Below are positions 26,649 through 35,718 of a stretch of 64,000 bases of DNA, piece after piece. The stretch comes from Lacipirellula limnantheis (lineage in GTDB: Bacteria; Planctomycetota; Planctomycetia; Pirellulales; Lacipirellulaceae), in NCBI RefSeq assembly GCF_007746075.1, contig NZ_CP036339.1:4741786-4805785 (forward strand). Direction: 5' to 3'. Position 1 is the stretch's first letter; each line of letters opens with the position of its first letter. Both the position numbers and the translations under genes were made by a program. The notes under the pieces are model-generated. The model saw only the letters and a program-made list of their open reading frames with translations. It searched no databases and was not told the origin of the DNA.

Positions 26649-28067
26649 ATGCACCTCGAACGAGTCACCTCCCGCTCCAGTGAAGCCGGCGTGGCCGGTT
26701 GGATCGCCAGCAACGACGTCACCTTGTTCACCATGGTCCTCGTCATGGTGATCGCCATTTTCTTGCACTCTCGCGTAAACAAGGGACTCTCGGAACAAGC
26801 GCAACTGGCTGACCAGAATGCGACAATCGTCGCAACCCTCACGTCGACCGCTGCCGAGCTAGACGACGCCCGCGATCTGCTCGCGCAGACGAACGAGCGG
26901 CTCACGTTGACGCAGGCGGAGCGCGATCAGTTGCAGCAACAACTGCTCGACAAGCTGACCGCGATGACGGAGATCAACGCCAAGCTCGAGGCGATCTTAG
27001 CCGACAAAGGCGAACTCACACGACAGCGAGAAACGCTGCTCTCGGAGAAAGAGGCGCTTTCCCGTGAAAAGGCGATGCTTGAGGGGGACCGCGATCAAAC
27101 GGCCGCGACGAACGTGACGCTCCACAGTCGGCTCGATGAGCTTTCGAGTCAACTCGCGGCCAAAGTTGCCGCGTTGGAGGCGATCGAGTCCCAGCGCGAC
27201 GAGCTGACCAAGCAGGCGGCCGAGCTCAAGACGTTGGTCACTTCGCTGAAGCAACGGCTGGAGCAGATGAATGTCGAACTCCGCACTGCTAAGAACGAAG
27301 CTGAGGCTGCGAAGGCCACGGCCGACGCCGATGCTCAGCAACTGCAAGCGAAACTCGCTGCGGGCGATCGCCAAGCCGAAGCCTACCTCGCCGACCTGCG
27401 TCGCGCCACTGAAATGCTGGAGAGTCTGAAGCTTGAGAAACAGCAGTTGCAAAGCGAACTCACCGCCGCCGAACGCCAGCGGCAGGCCGACCTCCTGGCG
27501 GAGGCAGAGAACAACCGCGAACTCGTCGGGCTAAAAGGTTCGCTGCGCCGGGTGGCGATCATCTTCGACGCTTCTGGCAGCATGCGGCAGACTGGAGGGG
27601 GTGGGGCAGATCGATGGACCGAGGCCCGCGAGATCGCCGCCACGTGGCTGAAGCACCTGAACGTGCACGAGTGCGTGCTGATCGTGTACTCCACCGACGT
27701 TCGTACGTTTCCTGCCGACGGCTCGCTCACCGACCTCCGGGGCACCGAAGGCGCGGCCAAGCGTGATCAACTCTTGCGAGAACTCGAAGCGATTCAACCA
27801 GGCGGCTGGACCGACACCCTTGCCGCATTCCAAAAGGCGTATGAGTACGACGTCGACACAATTTTGCTTCTCTCCGACGGCGCCCCGAGCAAACTTGCTT
27901 CAGGGGCCTACCAGGATGCCCTCGCACAGCAGATTTACCAGCTCTGCCGACAACACGCGGAAGTTCCGGTCAACACCATCGGCCTCGGGAATTACTTCGA
28001 CCAAGAAATGTCGGCGTTCCTGCGCACCGTGGCGAACATCACGGGAGGCGAATTTCGCGGCGAGTGA
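26649..28067 (+). CDS. Membrane-anchored coiled-coil VWA protein, stator-like partner
   Basis: A 472-residue protein with three parts. Residues 18-42 form one transmembrane helix (SNDVTLFTMVLVMVIAIFLH) with Asp23 at its start, the position of the proton-binding Asp in MotB and ExbD. Residues about 45-290 are a continuous coiled coil rich in Glu, Leu, Ala and Gln. Residues 297-472 are a von Willebrand A domain with a complete metal site: Asp307-x-Ser309-x-Ser311, Thr388 and Asp410. With the N-terminus inside, the coiled coil and VWA domain face the periplasm. There is no OmpA-like peptidoglycan-binding domain. It probably pairs with the MotA/TolQ-like protein just upstream. Confidence 0.88.
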   Translation: MHLERVTSRSSEAGVAGWIASNDVTLFTMVLVMVIAIFLHSRVNKGLSEQAQLADQNATIVATLTSTAAELDDARDLLAQTNERLTLTQAERDQLQQQLLDKLTAMTEINAKLEAILADKGELTRQRETLLSEKEALSREKAMLEGDRDQTAATNVTLHSRLDELSSQLAAKVAALEAIESQRDELTKQAAELKTLVTSLKQRLEQMNVELRTAKNEAEAAKATADADAQQLQAKLAAGDRQAEAYLADLRRATEMLESLKLEKQQLQSELTAAERQRQADLLAEAENNRELVGLKGSLRRVAIIFDASGSMRQTGGGGADRWTEAREIAATWLKHLNVHECVLIVYSTDVRTFPADGSLTDLRGTEGAAKRDQLLRELEAIQPGGWTDTLAAFQKAYEYDVDTILLLSDGAPSKLASGAYQDALAQQIYQLCRQHAEVPVNTIGLGNYFDQEMSAFLRTVANITGGEFRGE

Positions 28068-28167
28068 CGCCGAAGTGGGGCTACGGCAATCTGACGCCTA
28101 ACATCAACGAGCGGCTTATCCATTGTCTAACCTCTAATCCTTGAGCACCTGATCGCCTGGGACCACG

Positions 28168-29199
28168 ATGAACTCGCGTCTGTTGATTTGCTTTCTGTCG
28201 ATTGCCGCCGTCGCGGCAACGGCTCAATATGTCCACTCGGCCGAGCCCACCCGCGTAACGGTCGACAACTTCAGTCGCGCCGAGTCGGACCTTTATTTCA
28301 CCCGTTTTGCCAAGGAGGGTGGCTTTGGCAAGTTTCAGCATGAACGGGAGGTGGCCGACATCGGCCATCAAACCGTGGTGCGACTCAATCGTGATACGCT
28401 ATATTCGTTTGGCGTATTCGACCTGAATGCCGGGCCGGTCACGGTGACGTTGCCGGAAGTCGGCAAGCGATACATGGCGCTGCAGGTGATCAACGAGGAT
28501 CACTACGCCCCCAACGTCTTCTACGCGCCAGGCGCGTTTACAATCACGAAGGAGACAGCAGGCACGCCATATGTGGCGCTCGCTGTGCGGACCTTCGTCG
28601 ATCCGAACAATCCGGCCGACGTGGAGGAAGTGCACCAAGTGCAGGATGCGATCAAGGTTGAGCAAAAGTCGGCGGGCGAGTTTAAGGTCGGCGAATGGGA
28701 CGCCGTGTCGCAAGACAAGGTGCGAAGTGCTCTGATCAATCTAGCGGCGGCGAACGGCGGGCTCGACTCGCGGCGGATGTTCGGTCGGAAGGATCAAGTC
28801 GATCCGGTTCAGCACCTTATCGGCACTGCCGCCGGCTGGGGAGGCAATCCGGCCACGGCGGCGATATATGTCGGCGTCGTGCCGGAGAAGAATGACGGGA
28901 GAACCGTATACCGACTGACAGTGAAAGACGTACCCGTCGACGGATTTTGGTCAATCAGCGTTTACAACGCCGAAGGCTACTTCGCGAAGAATTCGCAAAA
29001 CGCGTATACGCTGAACAATATTACGGCGAAGCCGAGCGCGGACGGGTCATATCAGATTCAATTCGGCGGATGCGATGGTAAGTTCCCGAACTGCCTGCCG
29101 ATCATGCCAGGATGGAACTACACGGTGCGCCTCTATCGGCCGCGGGCCGAAATCCTTGACGGGAAGTGGGCCTTTCCGGCGGCCAAACCGGTCGACTAG
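28168..29199 (+). CDS. DUF1254/DUF1214 domain secreted protein
   Basis: A 343-residue protein with a signal peptide (MNSRLLICFLSIAAVAATAQYVHSA). The first part matches the DUF1254 pattern (ESDLYFTRFAKEGGFGKF; VRLNRDTLYSFGVFDL; YMALQVINEDHYAP) and the second the DUF1214 pattern (VPVDGFWSISVYNAEGYF; PNCLPIMPGWNYTVRLYRPRAEILDG). Such proteins are periplasmic and widespread in bacteria; no biochemical activity is firmly known to me. It starts 100 bases after the VWA gene, so its membership in that operon is doubtful. Confidence 0.93.
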   Translation: MNSRLLICFLSIAAVAATAQYVHSAEPTRVTVDNFSRAESDLYFTRFAKEGGFGKFQHEREVADIGHQTVVRLNRDTLYSFGVFDLNAGPVTVTLPEVGKRYMALQVINEDHYAPNVFYAPGAFTITKETAGTPYVALAVRTFVDPNNPADVEEVHQVQDAIKVEQKSAGEFKVGEWDAVSQDKVRSALINLAAANGGLDSRRMFGRKDQVDPVQHLIGTAAGWGGNPATAAIYVGVVPEKNDGRTVYRLTVKDVPVDGFWSISVYNAEGYFAKNSQNAYTLNNITAKPSADGSYQIQFGGCDGKFPNCLPIMPGWNYTVRLYRPRAEILDGKWAFPAAKPVD

Positions 29200-29237
29200 A
29201 GCGTTCCGCAGCGGTGACTCGCTTGAGACTCTCCGTT

Positions 29238-29825
29238 TCACCTCGCCGTCGGTTGGCCATGCCATAGCGAGTCATCGGTCGTCGCGCCACGTAAGGCGCG
29301 GGCGATGAGAGCGGTTCGCTCGAGCGCCTCGCGAAGCGGGGCCGACCAGGGGCCGCCCTGAGCGCGCTGCCAGCCAGCACGGGCCAATGCGATGGCCGGA
29401 TCATCGCCGTCGGCCAGGGGGTCGGCGGGGAGACGATCGTAATACGCGCGGAACATGGTCGTCGAGGCGAAGAACGCCCGCATGCCCTGTTGATCCGCCA
29501 GCGCGGCCTGCAGACGCAGGCAGGCATGCTCGTGCACCCGTTTGGCTGGATTAAAGTTATCGAGTCCCCAATCCTGTTTTGTCAGGCTGTCGGGCCCCTC
29601 GCAGAGGGCATGACAGACTTCGTGCAGGATCATTTGAGCCAACGAGTCGTCGAGATCCAACGTTTCGGGCGTGCCGATCGTGAGGACGCCGGCGCCATCC
29701 CAGGAGGCGTTCACCTCGGCGCTCCGCACGATGCGGATGCCCATTTCTTTCGCCGCGCGGATCCACACCAGCGCAAGAGGGTCGTCGTAGGATTTTATGA
29801 TCTTTCGCACGGTAGTCGGCGTCAT
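29238..29825 (-). CDS. Small HExxH zinc-protease-like protein
   Basis: A 195-residue cytoplasmic-looking protein. It contains LAQMILHEVCHALCEGP, with His68, Glu69 and His72 forming an HExxH zinc site on a helix. A third ligand could be His98 or His100 (RVHEHACLRLQ) about 26-28 residues later, similar to other small minimetalloproteases. The C-terminal half is Ala/Arg-rich and helical. I recognise no characterised homologue. It is convergent with the DUF1254 gene and lies next to the DUF1501 array without clear operon linkage. A protease role is likely but unproven. Confidence 0.8.
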   Translation of the reverse strand: MTPTTVRKIIKSYDDPLALVWIRAAKEMGIRIVRSAEVNASWDGAGVLTIGTPETLDLDDSLAQMILHEVCHALCEGPDSLTKQDWGLDNFNPAKRVHEHACLRLQAALADQQGMRAFFASTTMFRAYYDRLPADPLADGDDPAIALARAGWQRAQGGPWSAPLREALERTALIARALRGATTDDSLWHGQPTAR

Positions 29826-29948
29826 GGATTCTCGGATTCAAGAGCACGCTGCCCGCAGCGCGGCTGTCCCTCGCGCACCATGCTAATCAGTTGCGGCGCC
29901 ATGCTGGCGACGGCGCCAGCAACAATCCGTAAGCACGTGCGGCGGCTC

Positions 29949-31424
29949 TCAAGCCAGCACTTGGCGAATCACGCGTCCCTCGACATTGGTCAGACGTCGC
30001 TGAATCCCATTATGCTGGAAGGTAAGCTGCTCGTGGTTTAATCCCAGCAAGTGCAGGATCGTCGCGTTCAAATCGTAAAGGGAATGAACGTCTTGGACCG
30101 CTTTGAGGCCGAGTTCGTCCGTCTCACCGTGGCTGACGCCAGGCTTGATACCGGCTCCAGTCAGCCAGCAAGTGAAACCGTCCGGGTTATGGTCGCGGCC
30201 TTGGGCGCCCTTTTGGAACATCGGCATGCGGCCGAACTCGGTGCACCACACTACCAGCGTATCCTGTAGCAATCCCCGTTGCTTGAGGTCATGGATCAAT
30301 GCAGCAGCGGGCTGGTCGAGGATCGCAGCGTGCTTATCGTATTGCTCCTTCAGTTTGTTGTGCCCGTCCCAGTTGAGTTCGCCGCCGCTGGCGTAGGCGC
30401 CGTTGAACAGTTGCACGAAGCGTACGCCGCGCTCGATTAGGCGCCGGGCAAGAATACAGTTGCGGGCGAAAGCCGCCTTAGTCGGATTTGACTCGTCGGT
30501 CGCTCCGTACATTTTCAGAATGTGCGTCGGCTCCGACGCCAAATCGGTCGCTTCCGGCACGCTCAGTTGCATTCGCGCGGCCAGTTCGTAGCTCGCGATG
30601 CGCGCCGCAAGTTTGCCATCGCCCGGATGCTGCGCCAAATGCGACTCGTTGATTTTTCGTAACAGCGTCCGTGCCGCCTGATCCTCCCTTGACGAGATTC
30701 CGGGCGGTTGTAAGTGCCGAACCGGCTCCTGAGCGCTCAACACCGTCGCTTGAAACGCAGCGGGCAGGAAACCGGGGCCCCAGTTGTTGGAACCGCTTTG
30801 CGGCACGCCGCGCGGGTCGGGAATGGCGACGAAGGCGGGCAGGTCTTGATTCTCGCTGCCGAGACCGTAGTTGACCCACGCCCCCAGGCTAGGAAAGCCG
30901 TCGGTCACGAACCCGGTCGACAGGAAGTTCTCTGCAGGGCCGTGCGTATTGCTCTTGCTGGTGAGCGAATGGACGAACGCCAGTTCATCGGTCAGCGCCG
31001 CCAAGTGCGGAAGCATGTCGGAAACCATCTTGCCCGTCTCGCCACGAGGACGGAAGTGGTACTGGGGGCGGGCGAGATTTCCGGCAGGTCCCTGGAAGGT
31101 CACCGGGGGCCCGCCGGCCAATGGCAAACCGTCGCGCTTAATCAACTCGGGTTTGTAGTCCCAGGTTTCGAGTTGACTCACCGCGCCAGCGCAGAAGATG
31201 ACGACGACATTGTTGGCCTGCGGGCGAAAGTGCGGCGAGCGCGGCGCATGAGGTCGCGTCGGGTCGATCACGGGCGTTTGAGCTGCGAGCAGGTCGTCAC
31301 GAGACAAGAGGCTGGTCAGCGCGATCGAACCAAGGCTGGCGGCCGCGTTGGCGAAGAACGTTCGGCGCTCCAGAAATTGACGCCCGGCGCTCGAGAGCCC
31401 ATCAGCGGAATATTTCGTCGACAT
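29949..31424 (-). CDS. DUF1501 protein, array pair 3
   Basis: A 491-residue member of the planctomycete DUF1501 family, related to the sulfatase/alkaline phosphatase superfamily. A Tat-like signal ([23 protein letters not shown]) suggests export of a folded protein. Family motifs include [61 protein letters not shown] and SHGETDELG. The C-terminus ([25 protein letters not shown]) is conserved in all three paralogues of this window. The start is two bases from the stop of the upstream PSCyt1/DUF1549 gene, so the two are translationally coupled. The reaction is unknown; a periplasmic role in polysaccharide use is commonly inferred. Confidence 0.94.
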   Translation of the reverse strand: MSTKYSADGLSSAGRQFLERRTFFANAAASLGSIALTSLLSRDDLLAAQTPVIDPTRPHAPRSPHFRPQANNVVVIFCAGAVSQLETWDYKPELIKRDGLPLAGGPPVTFQGPAGNLARPQYHFRPRGETGKMVSDMLPHLAALTDELAFVHSLTSKSNTHGPAENFLSTGFVTDGFPSLGAWVNYGLGSENQDLPAFVAIPDPRGVPQSGSNNWGPGFLPAAFQATVLSAQEPVRHLQPPGISSREDQAARTLLRKINESHLAQHPGDGKLAARIASYELAARMQLSVPEATDLASEPTHILKMYGATDESNPTKAAFARNCILARRLIERGVRFVQLFNGAYASGGELNWDGHNKLKEQYDKHAAILDQPAAALIHDLKQRGLLQDTLVVWCTEFGRMPMFQKGAQGRDHNPDGFTCWLTGAGIKPGVSHGETDELGLKAVQDVHSLYDLNATILHLLGLNHEQLTFQHNGIQRRLTNVEGRVIRQVLA

Positions 31425-31426
31425 GT

Positions 31427-34207
31427 TTACGGAAAGAACAGGAATTCATTGCTGTTAAACAGTGCCCGACAGAGAGTCGCCAAGCCAAATTCGGTCACCA
31501 CTTGCGCGGCGTCTGCGATTTCCGCTGCGGTCGCGGCGCGGTTGAACGCTAGCTCGTAGGCGCGACGGATTTGGGCGTTCACGTCCGTGCCCGCGTCGTC
31601 TGCGACGCGCGCGGCGAAAGCGGCCGACTCTTCGAGCGTAAAGCGGCTGTTGAAAAGATTCAGCGCCTGAATTGGCGTCGTCGACTCGCGGCGGCGGCCC
31701 GCGCTCTGACCGCCGTCGGGGCAATCGAAGGCGCCAAACACGGCGTCGCGCTCTCGTCGAACCTTATGGGCGTAAATCATCCGGCGGCAGCCTGATTCGT
31801 CAAACGTTTCAACGGGCTGAAACCCGGTCAGTCCTCCGCGCTTGTCAAACAGGTCGAATCCAGGTCCTCCCATCGTCAACTGCAAGCGGCCGCTCACGTC
31901 TAGCATCGCGTCGCGAATCGTCTCTCCGTCAAGGCGTCGCATGGGGTAGCGCCACAAGAGGCGCACGTCGGCGTCCTTGGCAGCGCACGCCTCATCGTGT
32001 CGCGACGATTGGCGATAGACGCTGGAAAGCACGATGAGTCGATCCATTTGCTTGATCGACCATCCTGAGCGGATGAATTCGCCGGCCAGCCAGTCGAGCA
32101 GTTCAGGATGACTTGGCCTGGCGCCGTTACGGCCAAAGTCATTAGCGGTTTCTACTAAGCCAATGCCAAAGTGTGTCTGCCAAATGCGGTTGGCCATCAC
32201 CCGCGCCGTCAGCGGATTGCGCGGGCTGGCGATCCAATCAGCGAGGGTGCTGCGACGTTGCAGTTCACTAGCGCCCGGCGCTGCTGCCGTCCCGAGCGCA
32301 ACGGGCACGGCCGGAACGACCTCTTCTTTAGGTTGCTCCGGATCGCCGCGCAGAAGCAGATGGATCACGTCGGGAGTGCGGAAGACGCCGGCAAACGCGG
32401 TCTGTCCGACCGCAGCGCTGGCGATCTGCTCCTCAAGTTGATCCTTCCTCTCCTGTAAGCGATGTGCTTCCTCGGCTTCGGCCGCGCTGAGCCCGTCGCG
32501 AGAGGTTTGCAGCTCACGCTCCTTGCCTGGAATGAGTTTCGCGCGATCTAGTGCGTCAGCCACCACGAGCCACTCGCCCGACGCAGTTGCCGCCTCGACG
32601 CGATAGTCAATGGCGAGGCGATCAGCGAATTCGCCCGTGCGATCGCGTCCCCACGCCACGCGGTCGATCGAGTGCTCCTCGGCAAACGTCACTTCGATCC
32701 ATCCATGACCGTCTTCACTCGACATCCAGCTCCGCGAGTTGCCGTATTGTCCATCGTTGATGAATCGTCGCTCGTGCCGGTCGGCCACCGTCGAGTCGCC
32801 CGAAGTGGCGACCCGGGCGCCAGAGCTTGCAAGCGCGACGTTGACGCCGGCCGTCGTGAAGATTTCCAATTCGTCGAGACAGGGCTCCAATCCATTGGTC
32901 GCCAGTACGACAAATCGGAGGCGCTGGGCGCGCGTCTCTGGAAACCGCTCCACGTTGAGGCGCGAGTTCACCGCTCCGCGCTCCTGGCCCGATCGGGCGA
33001 GAGGGACCAGTTGCGCCAATTGCTGTTCGATCCCTGACAGCTCGGATTGGAGACTCGCCGTCTCCGCCCGCCGGGCAAGGGCGGCGGGGGATTTCAGGTC
33101 GCGATCGGCGTATTCGACGCCGGCGACGAAAGCCTGCATGGCATAGTAGTCTCGCTGAGAAATCGGATCAAACTTGTGATCATGGCACCGGGCACAGGCG
33201 ACGCTTAAGCCCAAAAAGGTCTGTCCGACGTTGACGACAATCTCGTCCAATGAATCCTGTCGCGCCAGTCGCATGGAAGGCGCATCCTGCCCTACTTGTC
33301 CCGGAAGCAGCACCGACGCCGTTACGAGAAAGCCGGTCGCCGCGTCTTGCGCCAATGCGTCGCCGACAATCTGCTCGCGAATGAAGCGGTCGTAGGGCGT
33401 GTCTTTGTTGAAGGACTCGATGACGTAGTCGCGATAAGGCCAAGCATTGGGACGCTCGGTGTTAACTTCGAATCCATGCGTATCCGCGTAGCGCACCACA
33501 TCCAACCAATGCTGCGCCCAGCGCTCGCCGTAGCGAGGCGACGCGAGCAATCGGTCAACGACTCGCTCGTAGGCCTCGTGGGTCTGGTCCTGGAGAAACG
33601 CATCGACTTCCGCTGGCGAAGGCGGCAGCCCAATCAAATCGAACGAGACCCGTCGCAACCACGCGACGCGATCTGCTTCGGGGGCGGGCTGCAGGCCTTC
33701 TGTCTGTAGCCGATCGAAGATAAAGCGATCGACGCCATTGCGCACCCACGCATTGCCGTTTAGCGCCGGCGGAATGGGATTCGTCAGCGGCTTGAACGAC
33801 CAATGATCACGCTTATCCTCGACACTTGCCAAGTCCGCGTCTTCTGGCCAAACAGCTCCTTCCGTAATCCATCTTGTCAGCGTCGATATCTCCTCCGCCG
33901 TCAACGGCGGGGAGTCTAGCGGCATTCGCAGCGAGGGGTCGGCTTCGCACGCGAGCTGAATTAGCGGACTGGCGTCAGCGTTTCCGGCAACGATACTCGG
34001 TCCATAGGCGTCTCCTCCCCGAAACGCCTCGGACTTTACGTCCAATCGCAAGCCGCTCTTCTGTTTGTCGGCCCCATGACACGGATAGCAGCGTTGTTGC
34101 AGGATGGGCCGCACATCGCGCACAAAGTCGACGTCGACCGCGCGCGCCGACGAGGCCTGCTGGCAATATGTAAAGACGACAAGTAAGGCGCAGAGAATGC
34201 GGTTCAT
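31427..34207 (-). CDS. PSCyt1-DUF1549-DUF1553 protein with F5/8 type C-like insert, array pair 3
   Basis: A 926-residue exported protein. I chose the ATG at 34207, which begins a signal peptide ([15 protein letters not shown]); the open frame extends 183 codons further but overlaps the next gene region without similarity. Cys40-x-x-Cys43-His44 (RCYPCHG) is the PSCyt1 heme site. The DUF1549 domain follows ([41 protein letters not shown]) with a second Cys-x-x-Cys-His ([10 protein letters not shown]). A discoidin-like (F5/8C) insert lies in the middle (about 430-560), and the C-terminal DUF1553 part ends with [16 protein letters not shown]. Pairs with DUF1501 are typical; electron transfer to or from a periplasmic reaction is inferred. 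Confidence 0.93.
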   Translation of the reverse strand: MNRILCALLVVFTYCQQASSARAVDVDFVRDVRPILQQRCYPCHGADKQKSGLRLDVKSEAFRGGDAYGPSIVAGNADASPLIQLACEADPSLRMPLDSPPLTAEEISTLTRWITEGAVWPEDADLASVEDKRDHWSFKPLTNPIPPALNGNAWVRNGVDRFIFDRLQTEGLQPAPEADRVAWLRRVSFDLIGLPPSPAEVDAFLQDQTHEAYERVVDRLLASPRYGERWAQHWLDVVRYADTHGFEVNTERPNAWPYRDYVIESFNKDTPYDRFIREQIVGDALAQDAATGFLVTASVLLPGQVGQDAPSMRLARQDSLDEIVVNVGQTFLGLSVACARCHDHKFDPISQRDYYAMQAFVAGVEYADRDLKSPAALARRAETASLQSELSGIEQQLAQLVPLARSGQERGAVNSRLNVERFPETRAQRLRFVVLATNGLEPCLDELEIFTTAGVNVALASSGARVATSGDSTVADRHERRFINDGQYGNSRSWMSSEDGHGWIEVTFAEEHSIDRVAWGRDRTGEFADRLAIDYRVEAATASGEWLVVADALDRAKLIPGKERELQTSRDGLSAAEAEEAHRLQERKDQLEEQIASAAVGQTAFAGVFRTPDVIHLLLRGDPEQPKEEVVPAVPVALGTAAAPGASELQRRSTLADWIASPRNPLTARVMANRIWQTHFGIGLVETANDFGRNGARPSHPELLDWLAGEFIRSGWSIKQMDRLIVLSSVYRQSSRHDEACAAKDADVRLLWRYPMRRLDGETIRDAMLDVSGRLQLTMGGPGFDLFDKRGGLTGFQPVETFDESGCRRMIYAHKVRRERDAVFGAFDCPDGGQSAGRRRESTTPIQALNLFNSRFTLEESAAFAARVADDAGTDVNAQIRRAYELAFNRAATAAEIADAAQVVTEFGLATLCRALFNSNEFLFFP

Positions 34208-34269
34208 GGTTGTTCGGTCGCGACGGGCCGTAGCTTGCGTGGTGCGAATTCGCTCGGGCCTACGCTGTC

Positions 34270-35718
34270 TTACGCAATAATTTGGCGGATGACGGTGCCG
34301 TACACGTCCGTTAAGCGATAGTCGCGACCGGCATGACGATACGTCAACCGCTCGTGGTCCAACCCCAACAGGTGGAGAATCGTGGCGTGGAGATCGTGGA
34401 TATGCACTCGACCACTCGTCGTCTTGTAACCAAATTCGTCCGTCTCGCCGTGGCTGAAACCCCTGCGAACTCCGCCCCCGGCCAAGAATGTCGTAAAGCT
34501 TTCCGGCTGATGTTCGCGTCCGTGCTTTTCTAAAGGGGCCGTTCCGGTAATGTCCTGGCTCCAGGGCGTGCGGCCGAACTCGCCCGACCAAACAACCAGC
34601 GTATCGTCCAGCAAGCCTCGACGCTTCAGGTCGATGATTAGCGCGGCGACTGGTTGATCGGCCCCGAGGCACGAGTTTGGCAAGGCGCCGCGAATGTCTC
34701 CATGATGATCCCAACCGCCGATCGTTACCTGGACAAAGCGAACTCCTGCCTCGCACAATCGCCGCGCCAAGAGGCAGGCGCGCCCATTCTTGTCCGTGGC
34801 GTCAGTTCCGACGCCATAGAGCGCCAGCGTCTCGGCAGCTTCCGTGGAAAGATCAACCAGTTGGGGCGTTGCCGTCTGCATGCGGAAGGCGAGTTCGAAT
34901 GAGTCGATTACCCCCTCCATCACGCGATCCTCGCCGATGCGGTCGAGCAACTCGCGGTTTGCCGCTTGCACGAAATCAATCCGGCGACGCTGTGCGTCCT
35001 TCGTGGTCTCCGGATCGCTCAGAAAGCGAATTGCAGACTCGCGCGGGTCGGTTGGAATTTGGCCGATGACCGTCCCCTGATGCGCCGCTGGCAGGAAGGC
35101 CGAGCCATAGGCGCGCACGTCGGCATCAGCGTGAATACTCACAAAGCCAGGCAGGTTCTCATTCTCTGAACCAAGCCCATAGCTGGCCCACGCTCCCATG
35201 GCGGGCCGCACTTCATTAAACACGCCCGTATTGAACTGCAACGTGGCGAGATCGTGGGCCGGATTATCAACTTGCATCCCATGCAAAAAACACAGGTCAT
35301 CAGCGACCTTCGCGAGATGGGGCAGCAAGGTGGAGATCGTTGCTCCACTCTCTCCCCTTGGCAGGATAGGCGCCATCGGTCCGAGCGTGAGAAACTTATC
35401 GGTGCCCACGGGCGCACCGGACGGCAGATCAGTCAGCCCCACGCGCCGTCCGTGATCGCGCACGAGTCGCGGTTTCGGCACAAACAAGTCATGCTGCGAC
35501 GGACCGCCGGCCATGAAGAGGAAGATCACGCGTTTAGCGCGCGCCGCAAAATGCGTTGCCCGCGGAGCCAACGGGGCTTTGGCGGCCGTCGCTATGTCGG
35601 CCAGCATCGCCTGCAGCGCAATGCTTCCGAAGCCGCAGGCCGCGCGCTGCAGAAAATCGCGACGGTTCACCGCGGGGACGTACGACAATTGTTGGCTCCC
35701 TCTCATCGCGTAACTCAC
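34270..35718 (-). CDS. DUF1501 protein, array pair 2
   Basis: A 482-residue DUF1501 paralogue. A Tat signal with the twin-arginine motif NRRDFLQRAACGFGSIALQAML suggests export. Motifs: AKRVIFLFMAGGPSQHDLFVPKP, FVQVTIGGWDHHGDIR, DTLVVWSGEFGRTPWSQ, GREHQPESFTTFLAGGGVRRGFSHG. Its ATG overlaps the stop of the upstream PSCyt1 gene by four bases (ATGA at 35715-35718), so translation is coupled. It differs from the other two paralogues by a short Gly-Gly-Gly-Val loop and by the GGGVRRG in place of GAGIKPG. Function is unknown beyond the family. Confidence 0.94.
   Translation of the reverse strand: MSYAMRGSQQLSYVPAVNRRDFLQRAACGFGSIALQAMLADIATAAKAPLAPRATHFAARAKRVIFLFMAGGPSQHDLFVPKPRLVRDHGRRVGLTDLPSGAPVGTDKFLTLGPMAPILPRGESGATISTLLPHLAKVADDLCFLHGMQVDNPAHDLATLQFNTGVFNEVRPAMGAWASYGLGSENENLPGFVSIHADADVRAYGSAFLPAAHQGTVIGQIPTDPRESAIRFLSDPETTKDAQRRRIDFVQAANRELLDRIGEDRVMEGVIDSFELAFRMQTATPQLVDLSTEAAETLALYGVGTDATDKNGRACLLARRLCEAGVRFVQVTIGGWDHHGDIRGALPNSCLGADQPVAALIIDLKRRGLLDDTLVVWSGEFGRTPWSQDITGTAPLEKHGREHQPESFTTFLAGGGVRRGFSHGETDEFGYKTTSGRVHIHDLHATILHLLGLDHERLTYRHAGRDYRLTDVYGTVIRQIIA

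Noticed and set aside
24157-28067. Interpretation of the channel/VWA cluster as a Zorya defence system
   Set aside because: Only the MotA-like channel and a membrane partner are comparable. The OmpA-like domain of ZorB and the helicase or nuclease partners (ZorC, ZorD or ZorE) are absent here.
34208-34756. 183-codon N-terminal extension of the PSCyt1 gene of pair 3
   Set aside because: It overlaps the end of the DUF1501 gene of pair 2, and the signal peptide starts only at 34207.
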